64,000 nucleotides of DNA from an uncultured Lachnospiraceae bacterium (GCA_902789665.1 CADAOY010000001.1:1-64000), one strand, 5' to 3'; positions 1-10,102 are shown, counted from the stretch's first letter. The notes: a model not told the origin generated them from the letters alone. Made by a program: numbers and translations.

Positions 1-872
1 TTTCTCGAAGTGAATATGATAAAATCGTCTGTCTGGGAGATCTCGTAGATGACTGGGATCAGGAAAAGAACCTGAGATTGTATTCGGAGACATTTGATGC
101 GCTTGAGAGATTAATAAATCGACATCCGAACTTTCTGCTCTGCTATGGAAATCATGACGTGAGTTACATCTGGGAGGCTCGCGAATCAGGATATTCTGAT
201 TATGCAAGGCGGGTAGTGATTGAAGGACTATCAAAACTTGAAAGGTGTGTTTCAGCTGGTAATATCGCTTATATCCATCGGATTGATAATGTTCTCTTCA
301 GTCATGCAGGATTGACTGAAATGTTTGTTTCTCATTTTCTTCCGGATTTCAGTGGTGGTATAGATGAACTTCTTGAAAAAATCAATGGTTTCCGAAGAGA
401 TGAACTGTGGTGCGATGCCTCTCCGATTTGGGCCAGACCGCAGGATGGCAGGATCGAAATGTACCCAAAAGGATATCTGCAGGTTGTGGGACACATACCG
501 GTTCGGAAAACAGATTACTTTGGAGAAGTTGTCACTGTAGATAATTTCTCTACTTATCGCAATGGAGATCCTATCGGAGATCAACGCTTTATCTGGGTAG
601 ATACGGAAACAAAGCAGTGGGGATTTGCAGATGGTAACGGAGAGCCTGAGAAACTGCCGGATTCGAAAATGGATATCCGCAATTATACGGTTGGCGATCA
701 TGTGAAGTTCAAGATCAGATATCATGGTTCTGACAAGGAAGAAATCCTCGATGGTACTGTTGAGATCATAGATCATTATTCCGGAGGTCATTCGTCAATT
801 GATGTTATGAGCGGAGATATTTTGTATAAACATCTTACTTTGGATGATGTACTTATGCTTGAACACAAATAA
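1..872 (+). CDS. Calcineurin-like metallophosphoesterase (5' end outside window)
   Basis: The open frame runs in from the window edge (codons in frame with base 3), so the true start lies upstream. Visible motifs are the phosphoesterase metal-binding blocks GDLVDD at the extreme left, then YGNHD about 30 residues later, and a late VVGHIP block, in the order expected for the PPP/ApaH-like calcineurin fold. By family it should be a cytosolic Mn/Fe-dependent phosphatase acting on phosphoproteins or nucleotides; the substrate cannot be read. The C-terminal ~70 residues after the catalytic core form an extra beta-rich tail of unknown role. No signal peptide can be assessed. Certain for the fold, open for the substrate. 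Confidence 0.85.
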   Translation, partial: SRSEYDKIVCLGDLVDDWDQEKNLRLYSETFDALERLINRHPNFLLCYGNHDVSYIWEARESGYSDYARRVVIEGLSKLERCVSAGNIAYIHRIDNVLFSHAGLTEMFVSHFLPDFSGGIDELLEKINGFRRDELWCDASPIWARPQDGRIEMYPKGYLQVVGHIPVRKTDYFGEVVTVDNFSTYRNGDPIGDQRFIWVDTETKQWGFADGNGEPEKLPDSKMDIRNYTVGDHVKFKIRYHGSDKEEILDGTVEIIDHYSGGHSSIDVMSGDILYKHLTLDDVLMLEHK

Positions 873-947
873 ATAGGGTTAAGATAACTATATTATCTGC
901 CGCTATAACAAGTAGCGATGGAAGCGTGTACGAGCTGGAAAGATCAT

Positions 948-992
948 AAAGGATGTTTTTTCTATAAATAGTAGAAAGAACATCCTTTTTTT
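948..992 (+). terminator. Rho-independent terminator after the phosphoesterase
   Basis: Arms AAAGGATGTT and AACATCCTTT are separated by an A/T-rich loop and followed by seven T. The left arm is preceded by A residues, so it could also work in reverse. Confidence 0.8.
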
Positions 993-1047
993 GCTGCGAT
1001 AATGCTGACGAAGAACGGAGTTCTGCTTTATAAATATATACAGGATA

Positions 1048-1056
1048 TGGTATAGT
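1048..1056 (+). promoter_or_regulatory. Candidate extended -10 promoter for the 32-aa/91-aa pair
   Basis: TGGTATAGT is an extended -10 element about 110 bp upstream of the next start codon; no convincing -35. The same nonamer occurs in two promoters near 54.25 and 56.2 kb. The rest of the 873-1175 gap shows only the terminator and AT-rich DNA. Confidence 0.35.
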
Positions 1057-1175
1057 AAAATAGTATACTTAAGAGAATTGTTTTTCAGGATAATGCAACA
1101 TGGGGTTTGATATTTTTGGTATAGAAAATGACTAGATAATTGAAACACGTAAAACATTTTATGGAGGCGGAAACC

Positions 1176-1274
1176 ATGTGGAGCAGATACAAATACGATT
1201 ACTCCCGGCTATGGCTTGAAAAGTATGAGGACGAGCTCGAAAGATTTAAGAAAAATGAAGAGGATTCCATATGA
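1176..1274 (+). CDS. Small 32-residue protein, coupled to the next gene
   Basis: A 32-codon frame starting at ATG 1176 with GGAGG at 1163-1167. The product is highly charged and aromatic (W, Y and many E/K/R) and likely a single helix. Its TGA overlaps the ATG of the next gene in an ATGA tetranucleotide, the classic arrangement for translational coupling, which supports real translation. An in-frame ATG at 1161 exists but it would place the ribosome-binding site inside the gene. Function unknown; it could be a leader peptide or a small partner of the 91-residue protein. Confidence 0.55.
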   Translation: MWSRYKYDYSRLWLEKYEDELERFKKNEEDSI

Positions 1275-1546
1275 CAGAAAATGAAAATCAGACAGATTGC
1301 ATTGTAACTGTTAAATCCAGAAAGAATAACAATGTTTATCATATGTTTAAGGACAGGATAGAAGTAGTATATGGGTCGGGAAAGACAGAAATTCCGTTAC
1401 CGGTTGATTATGTGGTGTTTCACGATTTGTATTATATAAACAATAAATTATATGCGATATTGGCGACCGGTGGACCTTATGATGTCAGATTTGAAATTGA
1501 TGAAGAAAAATGTGAACTGACGGGGAAAGCGATTACTACTTATTGA
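1271..1546 (+). CDS. Hypothetical 91-residue protein
   Basis: Not recognised. Short soluble protein, no membrane segment or signal peptide, with alternating hydrophobic/charged stretches suggestive of a small beta-rich domain (residues ~10-85). Start codon ATG overlaps the stop of the 32-codon gene by 4 nt, so translation is probably coupled. It stands 58 nt before the ferredoxin gene, possibly in the same transcript. Confidence 0.6.
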   Translation: MTENENQTDCIVTVKSRKNNNVYHMFKDRIEVVYGSGKTEIPLPVDYVVFHDLYYINNKLYAILATGGPYDVRFEIDEEKCELTGKAITTY

Positions 1547-1604
1547 TTTTTATAAATGATATGAAACGGGGAAGTATTATTTAAAAATTCTTAGGGAGAT
1601 AATT

Positions 1605-2423
1605 ATGAAAAAATACAGATTACCAATCATCATGCTAATAATATTTGAGGCAGTAGCTATAACGCTTTGGTTGACCAAGAATAATTTATTCTATCTGTTT
1701 AACTTCAGTTATATAGGTCTGTCCATATCGCTGGGAGTTTTCCTTTTCATAAAGAAATACAAACATGCCCGACGCATAGTGCAGCTTCTTGTCGGTTTAT
1801 ATATGCTGATATATCTGGGACTTATATGCCGGGAAAATATGCAGATAGAAGGCTTCTGGTACTATCTCTTTATGGGCGTTTTTGAGGCAGCAACAATACA
1901 TTATGCTGTGGCCAAAATATTCGGGCCGCTTATTTTTGGAAGAGGTTGGTGCGGATATGCCTGTTGGACAGCGATGGTGCTGGACTTTCTTCCGTACAAA
2001 GTGCCAAAGCAACCACGAAAAAAATTAGGATGGATCAGGTATATCACCTTTGTTTTTTCATTAATCTTTGTTGCAGCATTATTCCTTGCTCATGTGGGCA
2101 ACATTGAGAGAATTATGTTCTGGGCATTCATAATCGGGAATGTGGCATATTACGGAATCGGTATAGCAATGGCATTTGCTTTTAAAGATAACAGAGCGTT
2201 CTGTAAATATATCTGTCCAATAACAGTGTTCTTAAAACCAATGAGCTATTTTTCGGTGATAAGAATAAAGTGTGATAAAGAAAAATGCGTATCATGTGGT
2301 AAATGCAAACAGGTATGTCCAATGAATGTGGATGTGACGGATAATTCAAGAAAACGCAAAAATGGAACAGAGTGTATTCTGTGCATGGAATGTGTGAAGA
2401 GTTGTCCGAAGAATGCACTATAG
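1605..2423 (+). CDS. NapH/MauN-like membrane 4Fe-4S ferredoxin
   Basis: An integral membrane iron-sulfur protein of the NapH/NosR-C/MauN type that would pass electrons across or along the membrane. The first ~200 residues hold about six hydrophobic segments with the family block GRGWCGYACW near residue 110. The C-terminal ~50 residues carry two 4Fe-4S clusters' worth of cysteines, CVSCGKCKQVCP and CILCMECVKSCP. Length (272) is normal. RBS GGGAG precedes the ATG. No nitrate or nitrous oxide reductase genes are nearby, so its partner is unknown; a general flavin- or quinone-linked electron transfer role is inference. A strong terminator follows. Confidence 0.88.
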   Translation: MKKYRLPIIMLIIFEAVAITLWLTKNNLFYLFNFSYIGLSISLGVFLFIKKYKHARRIVQLLVGLYMLIYLGLICRENMQIEGFWYYLFMGVFEAATIHYAVAKIFGPLIFGRGWCGYACWTAMVLDFLPYKVPKQPRKKLGWIRYITFVFSLIFVAALFLAHVGNIERIMFWAFIIGNVAYYGIGIAMAFAFKDNRAFCKYICPITVFLKPMSYFSVIRIKCDKEKCVSCGKCKQVCPMNVDVTDNSRKRKNGTECILCMECVKSCPKNAL

Positions 2424-2457
2424 TCTTTTATCCTGGAATTTAAAGCGGGAACGCTAT

Positions 2458-2497
2458 AAAGACACTGTTTTATTGATATAAGACAGTGTCTTTTTTT
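2458..2497 (+). terminator. Rho-independent terminator
   Basis: AAAGACACTG and CAGTGTCTTT arms with a 15-nt A/T loop and a T7 tail end the ferredoxin transcript. Confidence 0.88.
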
Positions 2498-2589
2498 CTT
2501 TATTTAAGCCTTGAAAATGTGGTAAAATATATGTGGTATGTGCCAATGTTAGATGTGGCTTTTTGGTTGTAAATGTGGGGATAGGGATT

Positions 2590-4386
2590 ATGTTTAAAAA
2601 TAAATTAAATCAGTTATATAAACCGGACAGATTATTGTTCTATGTAGAAGCATCTGATGAGGATATTCAGGCCTTTTTCAAGGGGGAGATTAAGTCAGAT
2701 ATTATGAGTCATGCCAATGACTTTGGAACATATGATTATCCGGGTCTTTTTTATATAGATTCTCTGGGAGAGGATGTAATAGGTATTGAGTTCAGGGCAG
2801 ATGATGAGAGAATTGATTATCCGGATAATCTTAAGTCCATTAAGCTTGAGGGTGCCTTCTTTTATTCCATTGAAATTGAAAATGATGTTAAGGTTTCGCA
2901 AGAGTATATCAAAGAGTTATTTGCTGAAATAAAAGATGACGATGATGCCAGAAGAATATACAGTGATTTGGCTATAAAAAATTATCCTCATTTCATAGGT
3001 GTATTTCCGGAGCAGAGAAAAACCAGGATTATTTATGAGTGCAAACTCCTTTGCGACAATGCAAAATGCGTAATTGATGATGATATAAATGAAATGGATA
3101 AGGATATGCTTTATAAAAAAGCTTTCTTTGATCCTATTACCAATCATTATAACTGGAATCACCTGCTGGCTTACCTTGAGATGCCAATGGATTACGGCAT
3201 TAAGGATTTTGCCTTCGTTCATTTTGATGTTAAGGAATTCAGAATCATTAATGAGGTATATGGCCATATCGCGGCCAATAAAGTGCTTTGCAATATTGTT
3301 AAGGCAATGAATGAATCTGACATGGTATATGCCTCTGCAAGATGCCATAATGACAATTTTGCAATGATGATAAAGGACATGAATGAGGATGATACCAGGA
3401 AATGGCTGACTGAGTTTTTCGACAGTCTTTCATCTCTTGAAGAGAATCCACAGTATAAGATTTATTTTCGCTGCGGTGTTGTTCCAATGAAGTTTGCAAT
3501 TGTATCAGGAAACCGTGTGGCTGATGCAGGAAAGATGGCTCAGGCTCTGGGTGTAAATCATAATAAAACAGATATCATCTTTTATACTGAGAAAATGCAT
3601 GATGATATTTTGTGGGGAAATTTCATAAAAGCCTATCTGGATACAGCCATTAAAAATGATGAATTCCTGGTTTATCTTCAGCCGAAATTTGACAGCGCTA
3701 AGAATCACATTAAAGGAGCGGAGGCTTTAATTCGCTGGAATTATAAAAAAACGGAATTCTTATCTCCGGGAAGATTTATTCCATATTTCGAGAAAGACGG
3801 CACAATAGAAAAGGTTGATGATATCGTTTTGTCAAAGGTATGCGAAGCCATGGCAAAGTGGAAAAAGGAAGGCAAACCACTTTATCCAATATCAGTGAAT
3901 CTGTCCAGAAACCGACTCTATGATGAAAGTATCATTGAACACCTTATGGGCATAGTCGATTCGTACGGCGTGGACCATCAGCTCATTGATTTTGAATTAA
4001 CCGAAAGCGCAACCTATGATGATAAGGAACATATGATAAATGTTCTTAATGAGTTAAGGGCTAATGGTTTTAAGATTTCCATGGATGATTTTGGCACAGG
4101 TTATTCGTCATTTTCACTGCTCACAGAAATGCCTCTTGATACATTAAAACTGGACAAAAGCTTCGTCGACAAAGTTGGAAGCCAGTCCGACAGATTAGAG
4201 GACCTTGTGGTAATAAGACATATCGTAACCCTGGCCAATGAACTGAACTTTACATGTCTTGCTGAGGGAGCCGAGACAAAAGCCCAGGTTGATACTCTTG
4301 CAGAATTAGGGTGCGACCTGATACAGGGTTATTATTACAGCAAACCAATTCCTATCCCAGAGTATGAAAGCAGGTATATTCAGTGA
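2590..4386 (+). CDS. EAL-domain cyclic-di-GMP phosphodiesterase with degenerate GGDEF
   Basis: Turns over c-di-GMP by the EAL family reaction (to pGpG). From the chosen start the N-terminal ~175 residues are unrecognised and may be sensory. Then a GGDEF-like domain follows (about 180-330) whose signature is replaced by HNDNF, so it should not make c-di-GMP. An EAL domain fills the rest (about 345-598). The EAL catalytic set looks intact: AEALIRW, SVNLSRN, ELTES, DDFGTGYSS, LKLDKSF, EGAET and IQGYYYSKP. No membrane segment, so cytosolic. I chose ATG 2590 because a purine-rich GGGGATAGGG lies just upstream; an in-frame ATG at 2533 would add 19 residues without a good RBS. The degenerate GGDEF may be a GTP-sensing regulatory domain (known in this family, inferred here). 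Confidence 0.9.
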   Translation: MFKNKLNQLYKPDRLLFYVEASDEDIQAFFKGEIKSDIMSHANDFGTYDYPGLFYIDSLGEDVIGIEFRADDERIDYPDNLKSIKLEGAFFYSIEIENDVKVSQEYIKELFAEIKDDDDARRIYSDLAIKNYPHFIGVFPEQRKTRIIYECKLLCDNAKCVIDDDINEMDKDMLYKKAFFDPITNHYNWNHLLAYLEMPMDYGIKDFAFVHFDVKEFRIINEVYGHIAANKVLCNIVKAMNESDMVYASARCHNDNFAMMIKDMNEDDTRKWLTEFFDSLSSLEENPQYKIYFRCGVVPMKFAIVSGNRVADAGKMAQALGVNHNKTDIIFYTEKMHDDILWGNFIKAYLDTAIKNDEFLVYLQPKFDSAKNHIKGAEALIRWNYKKTEFLSPGRFIPYFEKDGTIEKVDDIVLSKVCEAMAKWKKEGKPLYPISVNLSRNRLYDESIIEHLMGIVDSYGVDHQLIDFELTESATYDDKEHMINVLNELRANGFKISMDDFGTGYSSFSLLTEMPLDTLKLDKSFVDKVGSQSDRLEDLVVIRHIVTLANELNFTCLAEGAETKAQVDTLAELGCDLIQGYYYSKPIPIPEYESRYIQ

Positions 4387-4408
4387 TTTGGAAAAAGATT
4401 TAAAGCTT

Positions 4409-4449
4409 GTTATTCTTTTGTTGCTACCAGTATGTCAGTATAGTATAGA
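4409..4449 (+). promoter_or_regulatory. Direct-repeat operator and promoter of the first giant-protein operon
   Basis: GTTATTC-TTTT-GTTGCTA, two heptamers with 11-bp period, is followed by TATAGT/TATAGA -10 candidates (4439-4449). The second heptamer supplies TTGCTA, spaced 17 bp from TATAGA. It matches similar repeats before the other three giant-protein transcription units, although the first half-site here is the most diverged. The remaining 4450-4590 leader shows nothing else recognisable; the RBS AAAGGGG precedes the start. Confidence 0.5.
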
Positions 4450-4590
4450 GCACATTGTTGATATAGATAATTCTTAAAAGTGGAGAAGATCGCGAAGCTT
4501 GATAAAAATGAGAGATATTATCACAGGGCAGATTATAATTTATATTAAAATAGTATGTAGTGCGTAATCGTACATGAAAGGGGTAGTATT

Positions 4591-7500
4591 ATGCCATTTG
4601 ATACAGTATTAAAATTTAAACCAACACTTAATAATTCAGACGAAGCATTAAATGCAATAATACAGGATGATGAGAATAGAAAAAATGATTTTACTCAGAG
4701 TATTACATCATTTATAAATTCAGCAATAAATGCCAATCCACATATTGAAAATTCAAAGACTTACATGATTAGAGCCATGGAGACTACTGAAGACTTAATG
4801 CATGAACTTACCATGGAATATGTGATTGGTATTATTCCTAAGGAATACTATATTGGAATGATAAGTAACCTTAATAAGTTACTTGATATGATAGCGAAAT
4901 TTGATCCTAAGAATCCTAATCAGGAGTTTGGCTATAATAAGTGGGAACAGGACTGGCCGAAACTTTTTGTTGAAAGTGAAGAAGGTGATTATGACAAGCA
5001 GAAGACGGCCATGATCCGTAGAATGGGAGGACTTCGTATTCATCTTAATCCTCTTACCGAAGATATGCTTGAATTACTTCCTCAGGGTACTCAGGATGCC
5101 TACAAAAAGGGTTTTGTCGTAGAGGATAAGGACAAGAAAAAAGATGAAAATAACAATGTCATAGACGATGATTTACTCTTTGGATTCAATGGTAATTATG
5201 ATTACAAATACGGTTTGAAGAATAAGTACCGTTTGATTAATGACAATGAAATGTCAGCTCTTGATGAGAAAACAGATTTTAGCAGAACTAAAAACGCAAT
5301 AGATGAATTTGTTAATGATTCAACTGATGATTTAAATACAAAATTAAATAAAAATGCAGATGAAAAGAAAGAGTTTGACACAGTTCTTTCCAACATTCAT
5401 TTTTCAGCTCAGGCAAAAGATGAAATTATTTCTTTATATATGCTCTGGGCAATGGCTGAGAAGAATATGTCTTTTGAAGATGCTTCAAAAGTATTCGAAG
5501 ACAATGGACCGGCTCAGGAAGATGTTGATGCATTTAAGAAATTCTGTAAGGATAATCAGATCTTAAATCAGAATGACAACGAGAATAAATATAGTGAGAA
5601 GATAAAGAACTGGTCTGACTTTATAGTTAAGGCCATGAACAAAATTAAAGGTTTTCAGATTCCGGATATTGATTACAGTGACAAGAATGCTGTTACTGAT
5701 AAATATAAGGAATTCTTTTTGCTTGCGAAGATGGGTTCTGTCGTATGCGACAAATTAATTGGAGTAATGCTAAATAGAGATAACCGCACAGAACTCAGTG
5801 CCCAGAGTGTTGCCGTAAAGGCCATGGGTGGTGAGAAAGAATTTATGAAAAATATTCGTTTCTGGTCAACCATGCGTAATATGACAAAGCATTTTACCAA
5901 CAGTTTTTACAGAGATGATATTAAAGATGTACTTGCTGAAGAAGAATCTTTAGAAGATAAAAAGGAAGCTCTTAATAAAGAATTTAACGACAGACAGGTT
6001 GAATTCCACCGTTTTGGTCAGATTATGGATAAGCAGAAAGGAAAGACCATTGGTGAAGCAACTGACAGTTTATCGCTTGAGTTCAGGGCTGGTGAAAAAG
6101 CTTACAATGATATTCTTTGGACGCAGTCTAAAACAATCCCTGATAATGAAGTTTTCGACTATGCAGAAGGTATAAATAAACAGGCCTATACTGATAAAAT
6201 GAATGCTTTTTATCAGGAAGAATTAAGCAAAGACAACAAGCATATTGCACACGAACTTCCAATGAAGAGTTATGAAATTGTGACTAATCCTAAGCATTCA
6301 AAGGAGCAGGCTAATGCTATTTTGTCATCTCCGGTTTCAGCAGAAGGAACAATTAAATTCTTAAAGAAAAAAGATGCCAAAGGCAAATTGTATTCGGAAT
6401 ATATCAATGAATTCTTCGGCAGATACTATACCGATGTAAGTGTTGATTCTTTACTTGATATTAATAAAACAATCTCCGATCTTTTCCTGATTGATGGTAA
6501 AACTCCAGAAGAACTCTGGGGTGAAAAATATAAGAATGTTCAGGATGCGGCAGATAAGGAACTTTATTACCGTACTGAAATATACAGGGCAATTCTTCAT
6601 CAGGAGAAAGATATTAAGGTAAGGGTTTATGAGCTTGAGAATAATAAACTTAAAGAGACTCAGACTGTAACCCTTCTTCCAAATAAGGATAAACTTGAGA
6701 ATTTACTTAACAGTTATGAGATGTATAAAGAGGTTGCAGGTGACCTTCTTGCAAAACTTAGTGCATATTATAACCACCTTGAGGAAAATCAGGAGAATAA
6801 TGCTGAATATCAGAATATGCACGATTCCTTAAAGAGGGTCGTTGATACAATTGGTAAGCTTGATAAGAAAAGTAATGTTAAGTTAACTGATGCTTTTGAA
6901 AATCTCAAACAGTTTAAGGATGCTTTTATTGCATATTGCAGAAAAGTAGAAGCTGATGGACCAGACGCTTATAGAGCTAATCTGGACACTGATTCTGTTC
7001 CTGATGAGTATGACTTAACTGATACAGTTGATGTCATGTCAGAACTTGTTAAGGATATGAGTGCGGAAATATTCACAGGAGAGACGAATAATATCAGCAC
7101 CAGTGAACCTACACCTAAAATACTTTATATTACAAAAAATAACTACGAAAGATTTACCTGCCAGTATCACGAATCAAAGTTAATGAACCCAAATGAAATC
7201 AAAGAAAAGGTTCGTGAATTAAAGGAAGATATAAAGAATAAAAAGCAATTTGCAGATGTAAGAACAAAGGTAATTAACAATCAGGCATTAACACCTGAAG
7301 AAATGATTATTTTTAATTCAAGTGTCAGATATTATAACACCAATGCATATCTTTCACAGCTCAAAACAGAAATTGGACAGAAACTTGTTTTGCCACAGAA
7401 TAATCCAAACAAACAGAGATATCGTGAAGCTTTCAGAAAGGTTCCTTTCGCATGCGACAGAAGTGACAGCATGACAGGTGTCTTCATTATCTGGAATATG

Positions 7501-10071
7501 GGACATAAGGGCATGTCATTCAAAGAAGCACTTGATCTCCTTAAATCAGACAAGGCCCAGGCTTCAATTGAGGAGTTTGTTACATTCTGTGAGAACAACA
7601 GTGTACAGGGTAATCCGAATCCGGTAAAAGGCAAAGAGTCAGCGCTCGCATGGGCTGAAATTATGAAGAATGCCACTGAAAGAATGAAGGATTATTCTTT
7701 ATCTGATCTGGATCTTAATGATAACAAATCAGTCGAGAAACATCTTGAAGAAATGTCCATGATCAGAAATATAAGCATCAATTTTGTACAGGAATTCGTA
7801 AAGAGAATAGGCTCTGCCAATATTCCGGCAGGTGTGGATGCAAATGGTACTGTATACGGTCTTAAAAATGGTGAAGAATATCTTTCAGATGCTTTAGGTG
7901 GAAAAGATAATCTTTTAAGAATGCAGCAGTACTGGGTGAATCTTCAGAGTCCATTTGGATTTATGGATAATGCATTTAATGATTTTAATGATGAAGTTTT
8001 AACTCAGTGGGAAAATGGAAATATATCACAGGCTTTGCCTTATTTAATCAGTTTTACAACTAATGAAGTATATGGAAGAATGGCTTTAAAGAGACTTAAG
8101 GAAAACGGTCTTAACTCTACAAAACCTCTTGATTACTACAGGGAAAACAGTATTCTTCCTAAGATACAGGCGTTATTTAATGATCTTCGCATGGGAACGG
8201 TTACTGTTCCTATAGAAACTGTTATTAATTATATTACAGGTCAGAACAGAAAACCTTTCGAAGATTTCATAACAAGTGAAATTGAAAAAAGAATTGAACC
8301 TATAGGCAAAACTAACTACTGGGGAACTGCCGGTAATACTCTTGCAAATACTTTTTCAAGAATGAAAAAAGAGGAAGCACAGAATCTTATGGCAGCAGAG
8401 GATGCCGATGCGATTCTGGCTTTCGTACAGAAAAAGAATTTAAATGATGAGAATGGTTTAAAATCCAATTACAAATTTATCACGGAATGCTTTAGTGAAT
8501 TCTTCTCTTCTGAAAGAGTTATGCTTGCAGATTCACTTAATCTTAATATTCTTGACTTGATTAAGATTGGTGATAAGAGCGCCAATGAACTCTGGGGTGA
8601 GAAGTATGGCCACCTTGAGAGAAATATGAAGCAGACCTGTATCTGCGCTGAGATTCTTAAGTGTATGCTTAAAGGTGATGAGGAAGTAACACACTTAAGT
8701 TTCAAGGTTGAGAATGGTGAAATAAAACCTGGTAAGACATATCTTATTATGCCTACAAGAGCTGAAGCCAAAAAAATGCATGACAGCGTAATGACTATTG
8801 GCCTTCTTAAGGATGATATAGGCTCGAAACTTGTAGAATATATGACTCTTCTTAAAACAACGCATCCTGAAAATAACAAAGATGCTAATTTAAGCAGTCC
8901 AAACCGACTGGGTTCACAGCCATATCAGAATATGTGTCGTGCTCTCTACAGATGTTATAATCTGATGCTTCCGGCAAATGCAGCGCAGTTTAGTATTCCT
9001 AAATTAAGGGATGCTCTTAATGATTTCCAGATTGCGGCAGAAGCCTACTCAAAGAGAGGCAAAACAAGTAATCCTGACAGAATGGTTGCAGCGGATCATG
9101 CAGCTAAAAGAGTTGGCGGATTCGTTAAAATTCTTGATAAATTCTGCGAAACCTGCAAAAAGGATTACTATACAGCTGACGGTGATTTTATCGATGCGAA
9201 ACTAACTCAGATGCAGACAATGACACAGGATCGCCGCAGGATAGTTATGCTTGCTGACGAGGCAGACAGGGTGATAGATCAGCAGAAACAAAGGCTGTAT
9301 ATAGATCTCAATATTGCTGCAAATGAATATGAATATAATCTTAAAAATATGGTTGGCAAACTTCCGGATGTAAAAGATGCCACAAAGAAATTCACTGCAT
9401 CTGATATGGCCAGATTATATGTATTTAATCAGAATGTCGAAGCCATTAAAAACCTTGAAGCCACAGATGATAATATCAATTACGTTAAAGATAAGTCAGA
9501 AAACCTTGATAAGACTATTTTTGATGATAAGGTTAACGCAATTAAGGACAATAAGGTATTCCAGTTAGTTGTTAAGAAATATCAGGCTGGCGCTGTAAAG
9601 ACGTGGGATGAGATTATCAAGAAAGCAGACCGCATTGTTGATGAATATGAAAATCGTCTTGAGAATAAAACAGCGGCAAAGCATGCAGAATATGTGCTCT
9701 CACCTAAAGTTAATCTTTCAGCGAAGAAAGATTTAAAGATGAACAGCAAATATGACAGACTTGGAGAGATTGTTGCAAGACAGATTATTGTTTATGCAAA
9801 TAATGATAATGGAACAGTAGCTCAGGCAATGGCAGCAGGCTTTATAGAATATAAGGATGTGGTGAAGGCATGTACAGATTCTTTAAAGAATGACAAGGTG
9901 CTTGATAAGGAAGGCATGAATATTGATAAACTTGCTAACCAGATTAAGGATAGGGAATATATGAATTCAGTAATGAATAAGATTGCAGGCGCCTTTAGAA
10001 GTTCAGTTGAACAGAAGGCTAAACAGCAGCCTGCAGAACATCACGCTCAGGCGAACGGTCCGGCTATGTAG
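4591..10071 (+). CDS. Giant protein, family A (copy 1), internally duplicated, function unknown
   Basis: An 1,826-residue cytosolic protein of no family I recognise. No signal peptide, membrane segment or enzyme motif; rich in K, D, N and E, predicted mostly helical. It has an N-terminal domain (about 1-270, with the block IGIIPKEYY also seen in copy 2), then a ~680-residue unit that occurs twice. Landmarks of the unit are YMLWAMAEKNMSFEDA (~280) and FIIWNMGHKGMSFKEA (~960), and LIDGKTPEELWGEKY (~630) and IGDKSANELWGEKY (~1320). A C-terminal domain (~1500-1826) follows, ending in a Q/A-rich tail. RBS AAAGGGG, ATG start. First gene of an operon with copy 2 (31-nt gap) and the 477-residue protein. 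Structural, scaffold or effector roles are all possible; nothing in the sequence decides. Confidence 0.85.
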   Translation: MPFDTVLKFKPTLNNSDEALNAIIQDDENRKNDFTQSITSFINSAINANPHIENSKTYMIRAMETTEDLMHELTMEYVIGIIPKEYYIGMISNLNKLLDMIAKFDPKNPNQEFGYNKWEQDWPKLFVESEEGDYDKQKTAMIRRMGGLRIHLNPLTEDMLELLPQGTQDAYKKGFVVEDKDKKKDENNNVIDDDLLFGFNGNYDYKYGLKNKYRLINDNEMSALDEKTDFSRTKNAIDEFVNDSTDDLNTKLNKNADEKKEFDTVLSNIHFSAQAKDEIISLYMLWAMAEKNMSFEDASKVFEDNGPAQEDVDAFKKFCKDNQILNQNDNENKYSEKIKNWSDFIVKAMNKIKGFQIPDIDYSDKNAVTDKYKEFFLLAKMGSVVCDKLIGVMLNRDNRTELSAQSVAVKAMGGEKEFMKNIRFWSTMRNMTKHFTNSFYRDDIKDVLAEEESLEDKKEALNKEFNDRQVEFHRFGQIMDKQKGKTIGEATDSLSLEFRAGEKAYNDILWTQSKTIPDNEVFDYAEGINKQAYTDKMNAFYQEELSKDNKHIAHELPMKSYEIVTNPKHSKEQANAILSSPVSAEGTIKFLKKKDAKGKLYSEYINEFFGRYYTDVSVDSLLDINKTISDLFLIDGKTPEELWGEKYKNVQDAADKELYYRTEIYRAILHQEKDIKVRVYELENNKLKETQTVTLLPNKDKLENLLNSYEMYKEVAGDLLAKLSAYYNHLEENQENNAEYQNMHDSLKRVVDTIGKLDKKSNVKLTDAFENLKQFKDAFIAYCRKVEADGPDAYRANLDTDSVPDEYDLTDTVDVMSELVKDMSAEIFTGETNNISTSEPTPKILYITKNNYERFTCQYHESKLMNPNEIKEKVRELKEDIKNKKQFADVRTKVINNQALTPEEMIIFNSSVRYYNTNAYLSQLKTEIGQKLVLPQNNPNKQRYREAFRKVPFACDRSDSMTGVFIIWNMGHKGMSFKEALDLLKSDKAQASIEEFVTFCENNSVQGNPNPVKGKESALAWAEIMKNATERMKDYSLSDLDLNDNKSVEKHLEEMSMIRNISINFVQEFVKRIGSANIPAGVDANGTVYGLKNGEEYLSDALGGKDNLLRMQQYWVNLQSPFGFMDNAFNDFNDEVLTQWENGNISQALPYLISFTTNEVYGRMALKRLKENGLNSTKPLDYYRENSILPKIQALFNDLRMGTVTVPIETVINYITGQNRKPFEDFITSEIEKRIEPIGKTNYWGTAGNTLANTFSRMKKEEAQNLMAAEDADAILAFVQKKNLNDENGLKSNYKFITECFSEFFSSERVMLADSLNLNILDLIKIGDKSANELWGEKYGHLERNMKQTCICAEILKCMLKGDEEVTHLSFKVENGEIKPGKTYLIMPTRAEAKKMHDSVMTIGLLKDDIGSKLVEYMTLLKTTHPENNKDANLSSPNRLGSQPYQNMCRALYRCYNLMLPANAAQFSIPKLRDALNDFQIAAEAYSKRGKTSNPDRMVAADHAAKRVGGFVKILDKFCETCKKDYYTADGDFIDAKLTQMQTMTQDRRRIVMLADEADRVIDQQKQRLYIDLNIAANEYEYNLKNMVGKLPDVKDATKKFTASDMARLYVFNQNVEAIKNLEATDDNINYVKDKSENLDKTIFDDKVNAIKDNKVFQLVVKKYQAGAVKTWDEIIKKADRIVDEYENRLENKTAAKHAEYVLSPKVNLSAKKDLKMNSKYDRLGEIVARQIIVYANNDNGTVAQAMAAGFIEYKDVVKACTDSLKNDKVLDKEGMNIDKLANQIKDREYMNSVMNKIAGAFRSSVEQKAKQQPAEHHAQANGPAM

Positions 10072-10102
10072 AGGGAAATAATCTTAGAAAAGAGGTAGAA
10101 AT

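Noticed and set aside
903-1157. Minus-strand 84-residue protein
   Set aside because: Covers the terminator and promoter region, has no RBS and low-complexity composition.
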